Shown here: positions 25,215-33,508 of the stretch, in pieces | How the letters are laid out: each line of letters begins with the position of its first letter | Position numbering within the stretch: the stretch's first letter is position 1 | NCBI GenBank assembly: GCA_035574315.1 | Contig: DATLYW010000052.1 | Location: 1 to 64,000 of the forward strand | Source: Candidatus Zixiibacteriota bacterium | GTDB taxonomy: Bacteria; Desulfobacterota; Binatia; UBA9968 | Direction of reading: 5' to 3' | DNA length: 64,000 nucleotides | Notes under the pieces: generated by a model | The model's input: only the letters and a program-made list of their open reading frames with translations | What the model was told of the DNA's origin: nothing | Database searches by the model: none | Made by a program: the position numbers and the translations under genes

Positions 25215-25487
25215 TTAGCCTTTTCTTTTCTTGTACCAGTCGGCGTTGATCTGCGTGAAATGCTTCCATTTGTCCGGCAGGGCAGCTTCCTCGAAAATCG
25301 CCTCTACCGGGCAAACAGGCTCGCACGCGCCGCAATCGATACATTCTTCCGGATCGATGTAAAGCTGTTGCTCCTTGGCGAACTCCTCGGCTTCGTTCTT
25401 GGTGGGATGGATGCAGTCGACCGGACAGACGTCGACGCAGGCGGTATCTTTGACATTGATGCAGGGCTCGGCAATAACGTACGTCAT
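25215..25487 (-). CDS. 7Fe/8Fe-type ferredoxin family protein
   Basis: This 90-residue ferredoxin resembles FdxA-type bacterial ferredoxins. A first cluster region is ligated by CINVKDTACVDVCPVDC and a second by CIDCGACEPVCPVEA. The spacing CxxxxxxxCxxxCPxxC in the first motif is that of a [3Fe-4S]-type or mixed 7Fe protein. The tail DKWKHFTQINADWYK is typical of the FdxA group. It transfers electrons in the cytoplasm, and its partner is not known. It is a monocistronic gene: it ends at a strong intrinsic terminator and has a GGAGGAG ribosome site upstream of its ATG. LLM or molybdenum hydroxylase enzymes nearby might use it. Confidence 0.92.
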   Translation of the reverse strand: MTYVIAEPCINVKDTACVDVCPVDCIHPTKNEAEEFAKEQQLYIDPEECIDCGACEPVCPVEAIFEEAALPDKWKHFTQINADWYKKRKG

Positions 25488-25651
25488 CGGCTCCTCCTGA
25501 CCGTTTTTTGTCTCCTAGCAGAACAATCATCTCAAGTCAAATATCCTCCGGCTTGTAACTAACGGCAAAACCGTGCATTTTTTGATTTCTGTTGCGGGAC
25601 GAGCGCGCGCGCCGAGAGAGGACGGCCTTTTGTATTAAAGCAGGAGCCACA

Positions 25652-26098
25652 ATGGGCGTCGATGTAGTTTGCCGCACGAGCACCAGAGGCGTTTCACGGC
25701 GGGCCCTGGTTGCGGTCGGGCGCCGCGTCCTCGAGCTCCTGGGCCGGGAGCGCTCCGAGCTGAGCATAGCGCTGGTCGGAAACCCCGAGATCCGCAGACT
25801 CAACGCGCGCTACCGCGGCCAGGATCGTCCGACGGATGTCCTCGCTTTTCCGCTCGAGGAGCGGGCGCCGGGCTGCGAACTTCTGGGCGACGTCGTCATT
25901 TCCGTACCGAAGGCCCGCGAGCAGGCACGCGAGCGCGGCCGATCGCTCGCGGAAGAGATGGCGACCTTGCTGATCCACGGCATCCTGCACCTCGTCGGAT
26001 ACGACCACGAGCGCTCGCCGCGGGAAGCACGGGCGATGCGCCGGCTGGAAAGGAAGCTCTACCGCGAGCTTTGTGAGTCGCGGGTTTTAAAGGTATAA
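25652..26098 (+). CDS. ybeY: endoribonuclease YbeY
   Basis: This 148-residue protein is the conserved 16S rRNA maturation and ribosome quality-control RNase. The zinc-binding motif HGILHLVGYDHE matches the HGxLHLxGYDH signature, and the upstream segment RPTDVLAFPLEE is also conserved. The ATG at 25652 has AGGAG six bases upstream. A longer frame from 25592 adds 20 poorly conserved residues. The stop codon TAA lies inside a perfect TATAAT that looks like the promoter of prfB, the next gene. Neighbouring genes (ybeY, prfB) both serve translation. Confidence 0.93.
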   Translation: MGVDVVCRTSTRGVSRRALVAVGRRVLELLGRERSELSIALVGNPEIRRLNARYRGQDRPTDVLAFPLEERAPGCELLGDVVISVPKAREQARERGRSLAEEMATLLIHGILHLVGYDHERSPREARAMRRLERKLYRELCESRVLKV

Positions 26099-26099
26099 T
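26071..26099 (+). promoter_or_regulatory. sigma-70-type promoter for prfB inside the ybeY 3' end
   Basis: TTGTGA (26071-26076) and a perfect TATAAT (26094-26099) are separated by exactly 17 bases. The predicted start would fall near 26106, only about nine bases before the prfB ATG, so the leader would be very short. The -10 box overlaps the ybeY stop codon. Confidence 0.6.
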
Positions 26100-26114
26100 T
26101 ATTTCGCAGGTTTT

Positions 26115-27225
26115 ATGTTGGAAGAGACCAGAGAACAGTTGACCCGCCTGGAGGAACGGCTCGAGCTCCTGCGGAGGCGTCTTTGACGTCGACGGCAAGC
26201 GGAAGCGAGTAGCCGAGCTCGAGCAGCTCACCTCGAAACCCGATTTCTGGAGTGACGGCGAAAAAGCCCAGGCCATCCTCAAAGAACAGGCTTCGCTGAA
26301 GGACCTGATCCAGGCCTGGGAAAGGCACCGGGCGGGCCTGGAGGAGGCACGGTTTTTCCTGGAGGTCGCCAGGGAAGAGAAAAGCGAGGAGGCGCTCGCC
26401 GAAGCGGCGGCCAAGGTCCAGGAGGTCGGCAAGGGCATGGCCGAGACCGAGCTGTCCCAGATACTCGGCGGGCCCGACGATCGCAGAAACGCCATCGTGG
26501 AACTGCATCCGGGAGCCGGCGGCACCGAGGCTCAAGACTGGGCCGAAATGCTGCTGCGCATGTATCTGCGCTGGGCGGACCGGCACGGCTACCGGAAGGA
26601 AATTCTCGAATATCAGCCCGGCGAGGAAGCGGGCGTGAAAAGCGTGACCTTCAGGGTCGAGGGCGATTACGCCTACGGGTACCTCAAGGCCGAAGCGGGG
26701 ATTCACCGGCTGGTGCGGATCTCGCCGTTTGACGCCAACTCCCGGCGCCACACCTCGTTCGCCTCGGTGTTTGTCTATCCTGAGGTCGACGACACGATCA
26801 AGGTCGAGATCAACGAGGCCGACCTGCGCATCGACACCTATCGTTCGAGCGGCGCCGGAGGGCAGCACGTCAACAAGACCGACTCGGCGGTCCGCATCAC
26901 GCACCTTCCCACGGGGATCGTGGTTGCCTGCCAGAACGAGCGGTCGCAGCACAAGAATCGGGCGATGGCGATGAAGATACTCCGTTCCCGCCTCTACGAG
27001 CTCGAGCTCGAAAAGCAGCGGGAAAAGATGGAGACCTTCCACAAGACCAAGAAGGATATCGCCTGGGGCAGCCAGATCCGCTCCTACGTATTGCACCCCT
27101 ATCGCATGGTGAAGGATCACCGCACGGGGGTGGAAATCGGCAACGCCGACGGGGTCCTCGACGGCGATATCGATCCCTTCATCCGGGCTTATCTGCTGCA
27201 GGCGGCCGACGGGCTGCCGGCCTGA
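26115..27225 (+). CDS. prfB: peptide chain release factor 2, programmed +1 frameshift
   Basis: RF2 releases peptides at UGA and UAA. The gene starts at ATG 26115. After 23 codons the zero frame meets TGA at 26184-26186 in the context CTTTGAC. A +1 shift gives Leu-Asp-Val-Asp, matching the normal RF2 sequence, and the frame then stays open to 27225. Full product is about 369 residues. The mature protein shows VRISPFDAN (SPF specificity motif) and GAGGQHVNKTDSAVR (GGQ catalytic loop). The joined reading is 26115-26183 plus 26185-27225. The downstream ORF alone, from ATG 26437, is not the true protein. Confidence 0.96.
26172..26187 (+). promoter_or_regulatory. RF2 autoregulatory +1 frameshift site
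   Basis: The sequence GCGGAGGCGTCTTTGAC carries an internal Shine-Dalgarno-like GGAGG a few bases before the slippery CTT and the in-frame UGA followed by C. This is the conserved prfB recoding signal: low RF2 lets the ribosome slip +1 at CUU and complete the protein. Confidence 0.95.
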
Positions 27226-27250
27226 CGCGCGGCTGTCGACCCGGAGCGCG

Positions 27251-27279
27251 TTGATGATGCGCGAGTAAGCCGGTATACA
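27251..27279 (+). promoter_or_regulatory. candidate promoter of the arsenosugar cluster
   Basis: TTGATG (27251-27256) and TATACA (27274-27279) are 17 bases apart, each four of six to consensus. A start near 27286 would give a leader of about 105 bases before arsM, carrying two competing hairpins. Confidence 0.45.
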
Positions 27280-27294
27280 GGCGTGCAGCTGGGG

Positions 27295-27340
27295 GCGACG
27301 GGCGGGAGCTCCTGCCGGTCGCTTGAATGCATCCCGCCCG
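27295..27340 (+). promoter_or_regulatory. two mutually exclusive hairpins in the arsM leader
   Basis: Bases 27295-27308 pair with 27309-27322 almost perfectly (14 positions, one mismatch, one wobble). Alternatively CGGGCGGGA (27299-27307) pairs with TCCCGCCCG (27332-27340), nine perfect base pairs around a 24-base loop. The two stems share the GGGCGGGA arm, so only one can form. This could be an attenuator, or simply the prfB 3' structure. There is no T tract. Confidence 0.45.
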
Positions 27341-27392
27341 GGCCCCGCGGCATCCAATAACCGGTAACGAACCATACTGAAAGGCGGCGGTC

Positions 27393-28586
27393 ATGGAAGT
27401 TCACGGCAAAAACGGGCTGGGCGCAAGCGAGCTTTTCGACCACGAAGCGGCGGTGCTGCAGCGCTATGCTCGGGCGGCCCGCGACGGGGAGGCCGGCCTG
27501 TGTGTTCCGGTCGATTACGACCCGGCGCTGCTCGAGTTCATCCCCGAGGAAATCCTCGCGAAAGACTACGGCTGCGGCAATCCGTCGCGCTACGCGCGGG
27601 CGGGAGAGACGGTGCTGGATCTCGGCTCGGGCAGCGGCAAAGCCTGCTACATCCTCGCCCGGATCGTCGGCCCCGCGGGGAAGGTGATCGGGGTCGACTT
27701 CAATCCGGCCATGCTGGAGCTGGCGCGCAAATACCGAAGGGACGTGGGCGATCGGCTGGGGTACCACAACGTCGAGTTTCGGCGCGCCAGAATCCAGGAT
27801 CTGAGGACCGATCTGGAGCTGGTCGACCGATACCTCGCATCCCACCCGGTCCGCAGCGTGGAGGACCTGGCGCGCCTGGAGGAGTACGAGGCCAGGATCC
27901 GCCGCGAGCAGCCCCTCGTGTCCGACGACTCGATCGACCTGGTGGTCTCCAACTGTGTGCTCAACCTGGTCCGTCCGGAGGACAAGAAACGGCTCTTCGC
28001 CGAGATGTACCGCGTGCTCCGCCGAGGCGGCCGGGCGGTCATTTCGGATATCGTGAGCGACGAGCCGGTGCCGCCCGAAATGATGGGCGACGCCGAGCTC
28101 TGGAGCGGTTGCGTCTCCGGGGCGCTGGTGGAGGAGGATTTCCTGCGTGCGTTCGAGGAAGCGGGCTTTTACGGCATCCGCGTCGAGGAGCTCGGCAGCC
28201 AACCCTACCGCACGGTGGAGGGCATCGAGTTCCGCTCGATCACCGTGAGCGCGCACAAGGGCAAGGAGGGTCCTTGCATCGAGCGAAACCAGGCCGTGAT
28301 CTATCGTGGTCCGTGGAAACAGGTCGTCGACGACGACGGTCACGTGCTGCCGCGAGGCACGCGGATCGCGGTGTGCGAAAAGACCTACGAGCTCTACTCC
28401 CGGCCGCCGTACGAAGGCCAGTTCATCCTCGTGCCGCCGCGGCTGGAGGTGCCGCGGGAGCAGGCCGCCACGTTCGACTGCTCTCGCGACCGCCGACGCG
28501 ATCCGCGGGAAACGAAGGGATTGGACTACAAGGTCACCAAGTTCGCCGGAAGCCTTTGCGGCCCGCAATCGAACTGTTGCACGTAA
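27393..28586 (+). CDS. arsM: arsenosugar-type arsenite S-adenosylmethionine methyltransferase
   Basis: This 397-residue methyltransferase makes methylated arsenicals from arsenite using SAM. The SAM-binding motif is VLDLGSGSGKACYIL. The three conserved arsenic-binding cysteines are present: Cys61 in KDYGCGNP, Cys188 in VVSNCVLNL and Cys240 in LWSGCVSGAL. A C-terminal domain ends in the Cys pair SNCCT. A helical insertion of about 35 residues (137-172) between the SAM site and Cys188 appears characteristic of ArsM proteins in arsenosugar clusters. It is the first gene of a cluster with ArsS, whose substrate would be the dimethylarsenical made here. Confidence 0.92.
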   Translation: MEVHGKNGLGASELFDHEAAVLQRYARAARDGEAGLCVPVDYDPALLEFIPEEILAKDYGCGNPSRYARAGETVLDLGSGSGKACYILARIVGPAGKVIGVDFNPAMLELARKYRRDVGDRLGYHNVEFRRARIQDLRTDLELVDRYLASHPVRSVEDLARLEEYEARIRREQPLVSDDSIDLVVSNCVLNLVRPEDKKRLFAEMYRVLRRGGRAVISDIVSDEPVPPEMMGDAELWSGCVSGALVEEDFLRAFEEAGFYGIRVEELGSQPYRTVEGIEFRSITVSAHKGKEGPCIERNQAVIYRGPWKQVVDDDGHVLPRGTRIAVCEKTYELYSRPPYEGQFILVPPRLEVPREQAATFDCSRDRRRDPRETKGLDYKVTKFAGSLCGPQSNCCT

Positions 28587-28666
28587 GCGCTTTGACGCAC
28601 CTGGGAGACGATCGTGCGAAGCGCGAGCTTTTTCGGGTGAGGGGCTGATACCGAGCGCTCAGCGCC

Positions 28667-29629
28667 ATGCAACCGTTTGTCGAAAAGCTTCGTCTGAGTC
28701 ACCGCTGCCTGGCGCGGCACCGGTTCGAGGTGCTGCAAGTGAACATGGGGCGGCTCTGCAATCTCGCCTGCGTCCATTGCCACGTCGAATCGAGCCCCGC
28801 GCGAAAGGAAACGATGGACCGAAAGACCGTGGACGCGGTGCTGCGGTTTCTGGCGGTCAGCCGCGTTCAGACGCTCGATATCACCGGAGGCGCTCCGGAG
28901 CTGAACGAGAATTTCGACTACCTCGTGGAGTCGGCCCGGAGCCTCGACCGTCACGTCATCGACCGCTGCAACCTTACGGTGATCTTCGAGCCGGGAAAAG
29001 AGTACCTGCCCGAATTCTTCAAGCGGCAGCGGGTGGAGCTGATCTGCTCGCTTCCGTGCTATTCCGAGGCGAACGTCGACAAGCAAAGGGGGAAAGGAAC
29101 CTTCGAGCTCAGTATACAGGCGCTCAAGTTGCTCAACCGGCTCGGCTACGGTCTGCCGGGCTCCGGGCTGGTTCTCAACCTGGTTTACAATCCCGTCGGG
29201 CCCCATCTTCCGCCGCGCCAGGACGAGCTGGAAAAGGACTACAAACGGGAGCTGTCCCGAAACTTCGGCATCGAGTTCAACCGGCTGTACTGCCTCGCCA
29301 ACATGCCGATCACACGCTACGAGACGCATCTGAGGCTCCGCGGCGAATACGAGGGCTACGTCCGGCTGCTCGCAGCAAATTTCAACCCGGAAACCCTGGA
29401 ACAGGTGATGTGCCGCAGCCTCATCAGCGTGGGATGGGAGGGCTGGATCTACGATTGCGACTTCAATCAAATGCTCGGCCTTCCGCTTCGCGCCGCGGAC
29501 GGACGGCCGCTTCACATTTCCTCGCTGGCCGAAGCCGACGTCGTCGGCCGGCCGATCACGGTGGGTAATCACTGCTACGCCTGCACGGCCGGCTCGGGGA
29601 GCAGCTGCGGCGGCGCGCTGGTGCCCTAG
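28667..29629 (+). CDS. arsS: arsenosugar biosynthesis radical SAM protein ArsS
   Basis: This 320-residue radical SAM enzyme has the cluster motif Cys31-x3-Cys35-x2-Cys38 (RLCNLACVHCHV) and the C-terminal DUF3641 region ending HCYACTAGSGSSCGG. ArsS uses a 5'-deoxyadenosyl radical to join the adenosyl group to dimethylarsenite, giving the ribosylated arsenical from which arsenosugars derive. The central ILTGGAPELN-like segment (DITGGAPELNENFDY) is a typical substrate-binding element. It lies 80 bases after arsM in the same direction, the usual order in bacterial arsenosugar loci. Confidence 0.94.
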   Translation: MQPFVEKLRLSHRCLARHRFEVLQVNMGRLCNLACVHCHVESSPARKETMDRKTVDAVLRFLAVSRVQTLDITGGAPELNENFDYLVESARSLDRHVIDRCNLTVIFEPGKEYLPEFFKRQRVELICSLPCYSEANVDKQRGKGTFELSIQALKLLNRLGYGLPGSGLVLNLVYNPVGPHLPPRQDELEKDYKRELSRNFGIEFNRLYCLANMPITRYETHLRLRGEYEGYVRLLAANFNPETLEQVMCRSLISVGWEGWIYDCDFNQMLGLPLRAADGRPLHISSLAEADVVGRPITVGNHCYACTAGSGSSCGGALVP

Positions 29630-29704
29630 ACGGCGGCGGGCTCTGCCGGAGGTATCGAGCCGACCGCGAGCGATCGTGCAGCGAGCGCTTGAGCCGATGG
29701 AGCC

Positions 29705-31960
29705 ATGAGGACCGCGAGGGTCGTTTTCTTCATCGCTTTCCTGAGCGCGTCGATCGCGGGACTGCTGTCCCTTCCGGTCCGGGACTGGTTCGTCCAGCTC
29801 GAAAACCATGTGCGGTCGCTCGGAGCGCTCGGACCTGTCGTGGTGGCCCTGGCCTACATCCTGTGCACGGTTCTTTTCATACCGGGGAGCGCGATTACCG
29901 TCGGCTCCGGCGCTCTATTCGGGCTGAAGACCGGCCTGGCGGTCGTGGTCGCCGGAGCCAATCTGGGCGCTCTCTGCTCCTTTCTCCTCGCGCGAACGCT
30001 GCTGCGCGAGAAAGTCGCCCGGTGGGCTGACGGAAATCCGAAATTTCGCTCGCTCGACCGCGCGATCGGAAAGCAAGGGTTCAAGATGGTCCTGCTCGCG
30101 CGCCTGAGCCCGGTGTTTCCGTTCGTCCTGCTGAACTATTTTTTGGGACTGACGGCGGTGCGCACGGGAGCGTACGCCCTCGCGAACCTGATCGGTATGC
30201 TGCCGGCGACTTTTCTTTTCGTTTATATCGGCGCCGCCGCACGGGACGCGATCGCCGGGGAGATCGATCCCGCGGCAGGCTTTTATCAGCAGGTTCTGAA
30301 GTACATCGGCTTGCTGGCGACCGCGGCCGTGGTGGCAACGGTCACGCGAAAGGCGCGCCAGGCGCTGCGCGAAGCGGAGCCGGCTCCGGGCGACGCCAGC
30401 CCGGGAGGGACGCGCCTCAATCCGAATCACAAACCCGCCGCCGTCGAGGACATGATGCTCGTCGACGATCCGCACGACCGGCGGCTGATTCAAAATTGCC
30501 GTCCGCCGCGCTGGGTGAATCCGGTACCGCCCGGGAAATACAATCTGGTCGTGGTGGGCGGGGGGACCGCGGGACTGGTGAGCGCTGCCGGGGCCGCCGG
30601 CCTGGGCGCCAGGGTCGCGCTGATCGAGCGTAATCTCCTGGGCGGAGACTGTCTGAACGTCGGCTGTGTGCCTTCCAAGGGGCTGGTCCGTGCGGCGCGA
30701 GCCGCGTACGACGCACGCAACGGAAAACTGTTCGGGGTCGAGCTGTCCTGCGAGCCCGGAATCGCTTTTGCCGCCGCGATGGAAAGGATGCGCCGGCTGC
30801 GGGCCGACATCAGCGCCCATGACTCCGCCGAGCGGCTTCGGGCGGCGGGGGTCGACGTCTACATCGGTCACGGCCGGTTCGTGGGGCCGTCGGCGGTGGA
30901 AATCGACGGCCGGCGATTGGAGTTTGATCGAGCCGTCATTGCCACCGGCGCCAGAGCGGCCGAGCTCCCGATTCCCGGACTGGCCCAAGCCGGCTACTAC
31001 ACCAACGAAACCGTCTTTACCTTGACCGAGCTGCCGCGTCGCATCGCCGTGATCGGCGCGGGACCGATCGGCTGCGAGCTGGCGCAATCCTTTGCCCGTT
31101 TCGGCAGTCAAGTGTATTTGATCGAGGCCCTGCACGGGGTTTTGCCAAACGAAGACCCGGATGCCGCCGAGGTGGTCCGCAGGTCCATGGTCGACCGCGA
31201 CGGCGTGCGGCTCGTGTGCTGCAGCAAAGAGTTGAGAGTCAGCCAGGCGGAACGGGGCGGCAAATGCCTGACGGTTGACTCGCACGGGAAGCGCCACGAT
31301 CTGTGGGCGGACGCCATCGTGGTCGGGGGCGGTCGTACGCCGAACCTCGAAGGCTTGGGACTGGAGGAGGCCGGAGTGAAGTACACGCAGCACGGCGTCG
31401 AGGTCGACGATCGGCTGCGGACGGCGAATCCGCGAATCTATGCGGCGGGCGATGTCTGCTCCAGATACAAGTTTACCCACGCCGCCGACGCAATGGCGCG
31501 AATCGTGATCGCCAACGCGCTCTTCTCCGCCCGGCGCAAGGTCAGCCGTCTTATCATCCCGTGGTGTACCTATACCGACCCGGAAGTGGCCCATGTGGGC
31601 TATTATGAGAGAGACGCTCGGGAAGCGGGATTCGACGTCGCCACGATCACGCAGCCGCTCAACCTCGTCGACCGAGCGGTTCTCGACGGGGAGGACGAGG
31701 GCTTCGCCCGGGTCCACTACGACAGGAAGACCGGGAAAATCCTCGGAGGAACGATCGTGGCCCGGCGCGCCGGGGAGATGATCAGCGAGCTGACGCTGGC
31801 GATGGTCGCAAGGCAAAAGGTTGGAACGCTATCTTCGACCCTTCACCCCTATCCGACGCAGGCCGAGGCACTGCGCAAGATCGGCGATGCCTACATGCGT
31901 ACCAGGCTCACGCCGGTGATGAAAAAGGTGTTAACGACGTGGCTTCAATGGAGGCTCTGA
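29705..31960 (+). CDS. TVP38/VTT membrane domain fused to mercuric-reductase-like flavoprotein
   Basis: This 751-residue fusion has an N-terminal TVP38/TMEM64 (VTT/DedA-like) membrane domain over residues 1-235 with about five helices. A cytoplasmic FAD/NAD(P)-dependent disulfide oxidoreductase follows from about residue 278. The FAD motif is VVGGGTAG and the redox-active pair is Cys316/Cys321 in GGDCLNVGCVPSKG. A second nucleotide site reads IAVIGAGPIGCELA, and the C-terminal dimerisation domain has HPYPTQAE. Such fusions exist in other bacteria. In the arsenosugar context it might reduce or traffic arsenic-containing thiols or lipids, but that is inference. Confidence 0.9.
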   Translation: MRTARVVFFIAFLSASIAGLLSLPVRDWFVQLENHVRSLGALGPVVVALAYILCTVLFIPGSAITVGSGALFGLKTGLAVVVAGANLGALCSFLLARTLLREKVARWADGNPKFRSLDRAIGKQGFKMVLLARLSPVFPFVLLNYFLGLTAVRTGAYALANLIGMLPATFLFVYIGAAARDAIAGEIDPAAGFYQQVLKYIGLLATAAVVATVTRKARQALREAEPAPGDASPGGTRLNPNHKPAAVEDMMLVDDPHDRRLIQNCRPPRWVNPVPPGKYNLVVVGGGTAGLVSAAGAAGLGARVALIERNLLGGDCLNVGCVPSKGLVRAARAAYDARNGKLFGVELSCEPGIAFAAAMERMRRLRADISAHDSAERLRAAGVDVYIGHGRFVGPSAVEIDGRRLEFDRAVIATGARAAELPIPGLAQAGYYTNETVFTLTELPRRIAVIGAGPIGCELAQSFARFGSQVYLIEALHGVLPNEDPDAAEVVRRSMVDRDGVRLVCCSKELRVSQAERGGKCLTVDSHGKRHDLWADAIVVGGGRTPNLEGLGLEEAGVKYTQHGVEVDDRLRTANPRIYAAGDVCSRYKFTHAADAMARIVIANALFSARRKVSRLIIPWCTYTDPEVAHVGYYERDAREAGFDVATITQPLNLVDRAVLDGEDEGFARVHYDRKTGKILGGTIVARRAGEMISELTLAMVARQKVGTLSSTLHPYPTQAEALRKIGDAYMRTRLTPVMKKVLTTWLQWRL

Positions 31961-32036
31961 GAGCGGAAACATCCCGACGGTGGGCTTTGCCGCGCAGGAC
32001 ACGAAGAGCACGAGAACGTTCGCGAGGGAGCCGCAC

Positions 32037-32714
32037 ATGCGCGTTTCGGTGATCGTTCCGGTCCTGAACGAGGCGGCGACGATCGGCACGACCATCGATG
32101 ACCTCAAGGGGCGGGGTTTTCACGAGCTGATCGTCGTGGACGGCGGAAGCGAGGACGGCACCCGGCGGATCTGCAGGCAGCACGGGATCGAGCCGGTGGG
32201 CTCCCGGCGCGGCCGGGGGGCGCAGATGAACGAAGGGGCGCGCCGGGCAACCGGCGACGTCCTGCTGTTCCTCCACGCCGACACGCGGCTACCGGAGACC
32301 GCCGCCGCCGATATCCACCGTGCCATGAGCGACCCGACGGTGGCGGGCGGGCGTTTCGATATCCGGCTGGATGCGAGCGGTTTTCTCATGAAGCTTATCG
32401 GAGCCATGATCAGCTGGCGGTCGCGCCTGACTCGGGTGAGCACCGGCGACCAGGCCATCTTCGTCCGGCGCGAGGTGTTCGCCGCGCTCGGAGGCTATCC
32501 GGACTATCCGCTCATGGAAGACATCGCGTTTTCGCGCGCGCTCAAACGGACCGGGCGGATCGCCTGCCTGAAAAGCCGCGTGATCACGTCGGCCCGCCGC
32601 TGGGAGCGGGAAGGGGTGTGGCGGACGATCGTGAAGATGTGGGCATTGAAGTTGCTCTACCTGTCGGGTTCTTCCCCGTTCCGCCTCAAGCGTTACTATG
32701 AGGACGTCCGCTAA
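32037..32714 (+). CDS. TIGR04283-type arsenosugar-associated glycosyltransferase
   Basis: This 225-residue family 2 glycosyltransferase starts MRVSVIVPVLNEAATIG and has VDGGSEDGTRRICRQ, the donor metal-binding FLHADTRLP and a GDQAIFVRREVFAALGG acceptor segment. This pattern is that of the TIGR04283 family, which is found in arsenosugar gene clusters. Its sugar donor and acceptor are not established. The start at 32037 follows GAGGGAG and the conserved N-terminus. The frame upstream to 31980 is not conserved. It overlaps the next gene by 17 bases, which indicates coupled translation. Confidence 0.9.
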   Translation: MRVSVIVPVLNEAATIGTTIDDLKGRGFHELIVVDGGSEDGTRRICRQHGIEPVGSRRGRGAQMNEGARRATGDVLLFLHADTRLPETAAADIHRAMSDPTVAGGRFDIRLDASGFLMKLIGAMISWRSRLTRVSTGDQAIFVRREVFAALGGYPDYPLMEDIAFSRALKRTGRIACLKSRVITSARRWEREGVWRTIVKMWALKLLYLSGSSPFRLKRYYEDVR

Positions 32715-33381
32715 CGCTCTGGTGTTGATGAGCAAGGCGCCGGAGCCGGGCTGCAGCAAGACCCGGCTCGTGCCGCCGCTGTCGGCCGAGGAAGCGGCGG
32801 CCGTCGCGGGTGCTCTGCTTCGCGATCAGCTGGAGAACATCGGACGGTTCTCCACGGCGCGCCTGTTCGTCAACTTCAGCGCGCCGTCGTCGCCCGAGGA
32901 GTTCGTCCGCAGCTTCGTTCCCCCGGGCTTTTCGAGCTTCGCGCAACGCGGAAACGGCCTGGGTGAGCGCATGCGGTTCGCGTTCGAGCGGCTCCTGCGC
33001 CGGGGGTTCGAGCGCGTGGTGCTGATCGGCGCGGACCTGCCGCCGGTCCCCCTGGAGTTCCTGGAGCGGGCCTACGCGCTCCTCGAGCGGCCGGCGATCG
33101 ACGTCGTTCTCGGGCCCAGCACCGACGGCGGCTACTATCTCGTAGGAATGAAACGGGAAGTTCCCGGGATTTTCGAGGGGATCGCCTGGAGCCGCTCCGA
33201 CGTGCTCGCCCGGACGCTGGAGAGGCTGGAAACCGCGGGAATTTCCTGGGGGCTCCTGCCTTTCTGGTACGACATCGACACCGCGGAGGACCTCCGCGGC
33301 CTGGCCTCGCTTCCCGACGCTGGCGTCATGAAAAACACGTCAAATCTGTTGCATGCCTTGAAGCGGAAAGGCAGACTGTAG
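32698..33381 (+). CDS. TIGR04282-type arsenosugar-associated glycosyltransferase (DUF2064)
   Basis: This 227-residue protein has the DUF2064 signature LVLMSKAPEPGCSKTRLVPP. It also has VVLIGADLPPVP and LGPSTDGGYYLVGM, a nucleotidyltransferase-like fold related to MobA. The TIGR04282 family is defined by its linkage to arsenosugar loci and was annotated as glycosyltransferase on that basis; its true reaction is unknown. The gene starts inside the end of the TIGR04283-type gene and closes the arsenic part of the operon. The pentose phosphate genes start 127 bases later. Confidence 0.9.
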   Translation: MRTSANALVLMSKAPEPGCSKTRLVPPLSAEEAAAVAGALLRDQLENIGRFSTARLFVNFSAPSSPEEFVRSFVPPGFSSFAQRGNGLGERMRFAFERLLRRGFERVVLIGADLPPVPLEFLERAYALLERPAIDVVLGPSTDGGYYLVGMKREVPGIFEGIAWSRSDVLARTLERLETAGISWGLLPFWYDIDTAEDLRGLASLPDAGVMKNTSNLLHALKRKGRL

Positions 33382-33508
33382 TTCGAGAGGCGACCGGAGG
33401 CGATCCCACATGCCGACGAAGGTCGCGATCGGCTGCAACCCTGCCGGCTCTCAAACTGGTCTGTCCGTCACCCGGGTCGATTTTCCTCGAGGGCGGCAAG
33501 GAGAACCC

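Noticed and set aside
26437..27225. A shorter release factor starting at the ATG at 26437.
   Set aside because: The N-terminal RF2 sequence continues upstream through the classic CTTTGAC frameshift to the ATG at 26115.
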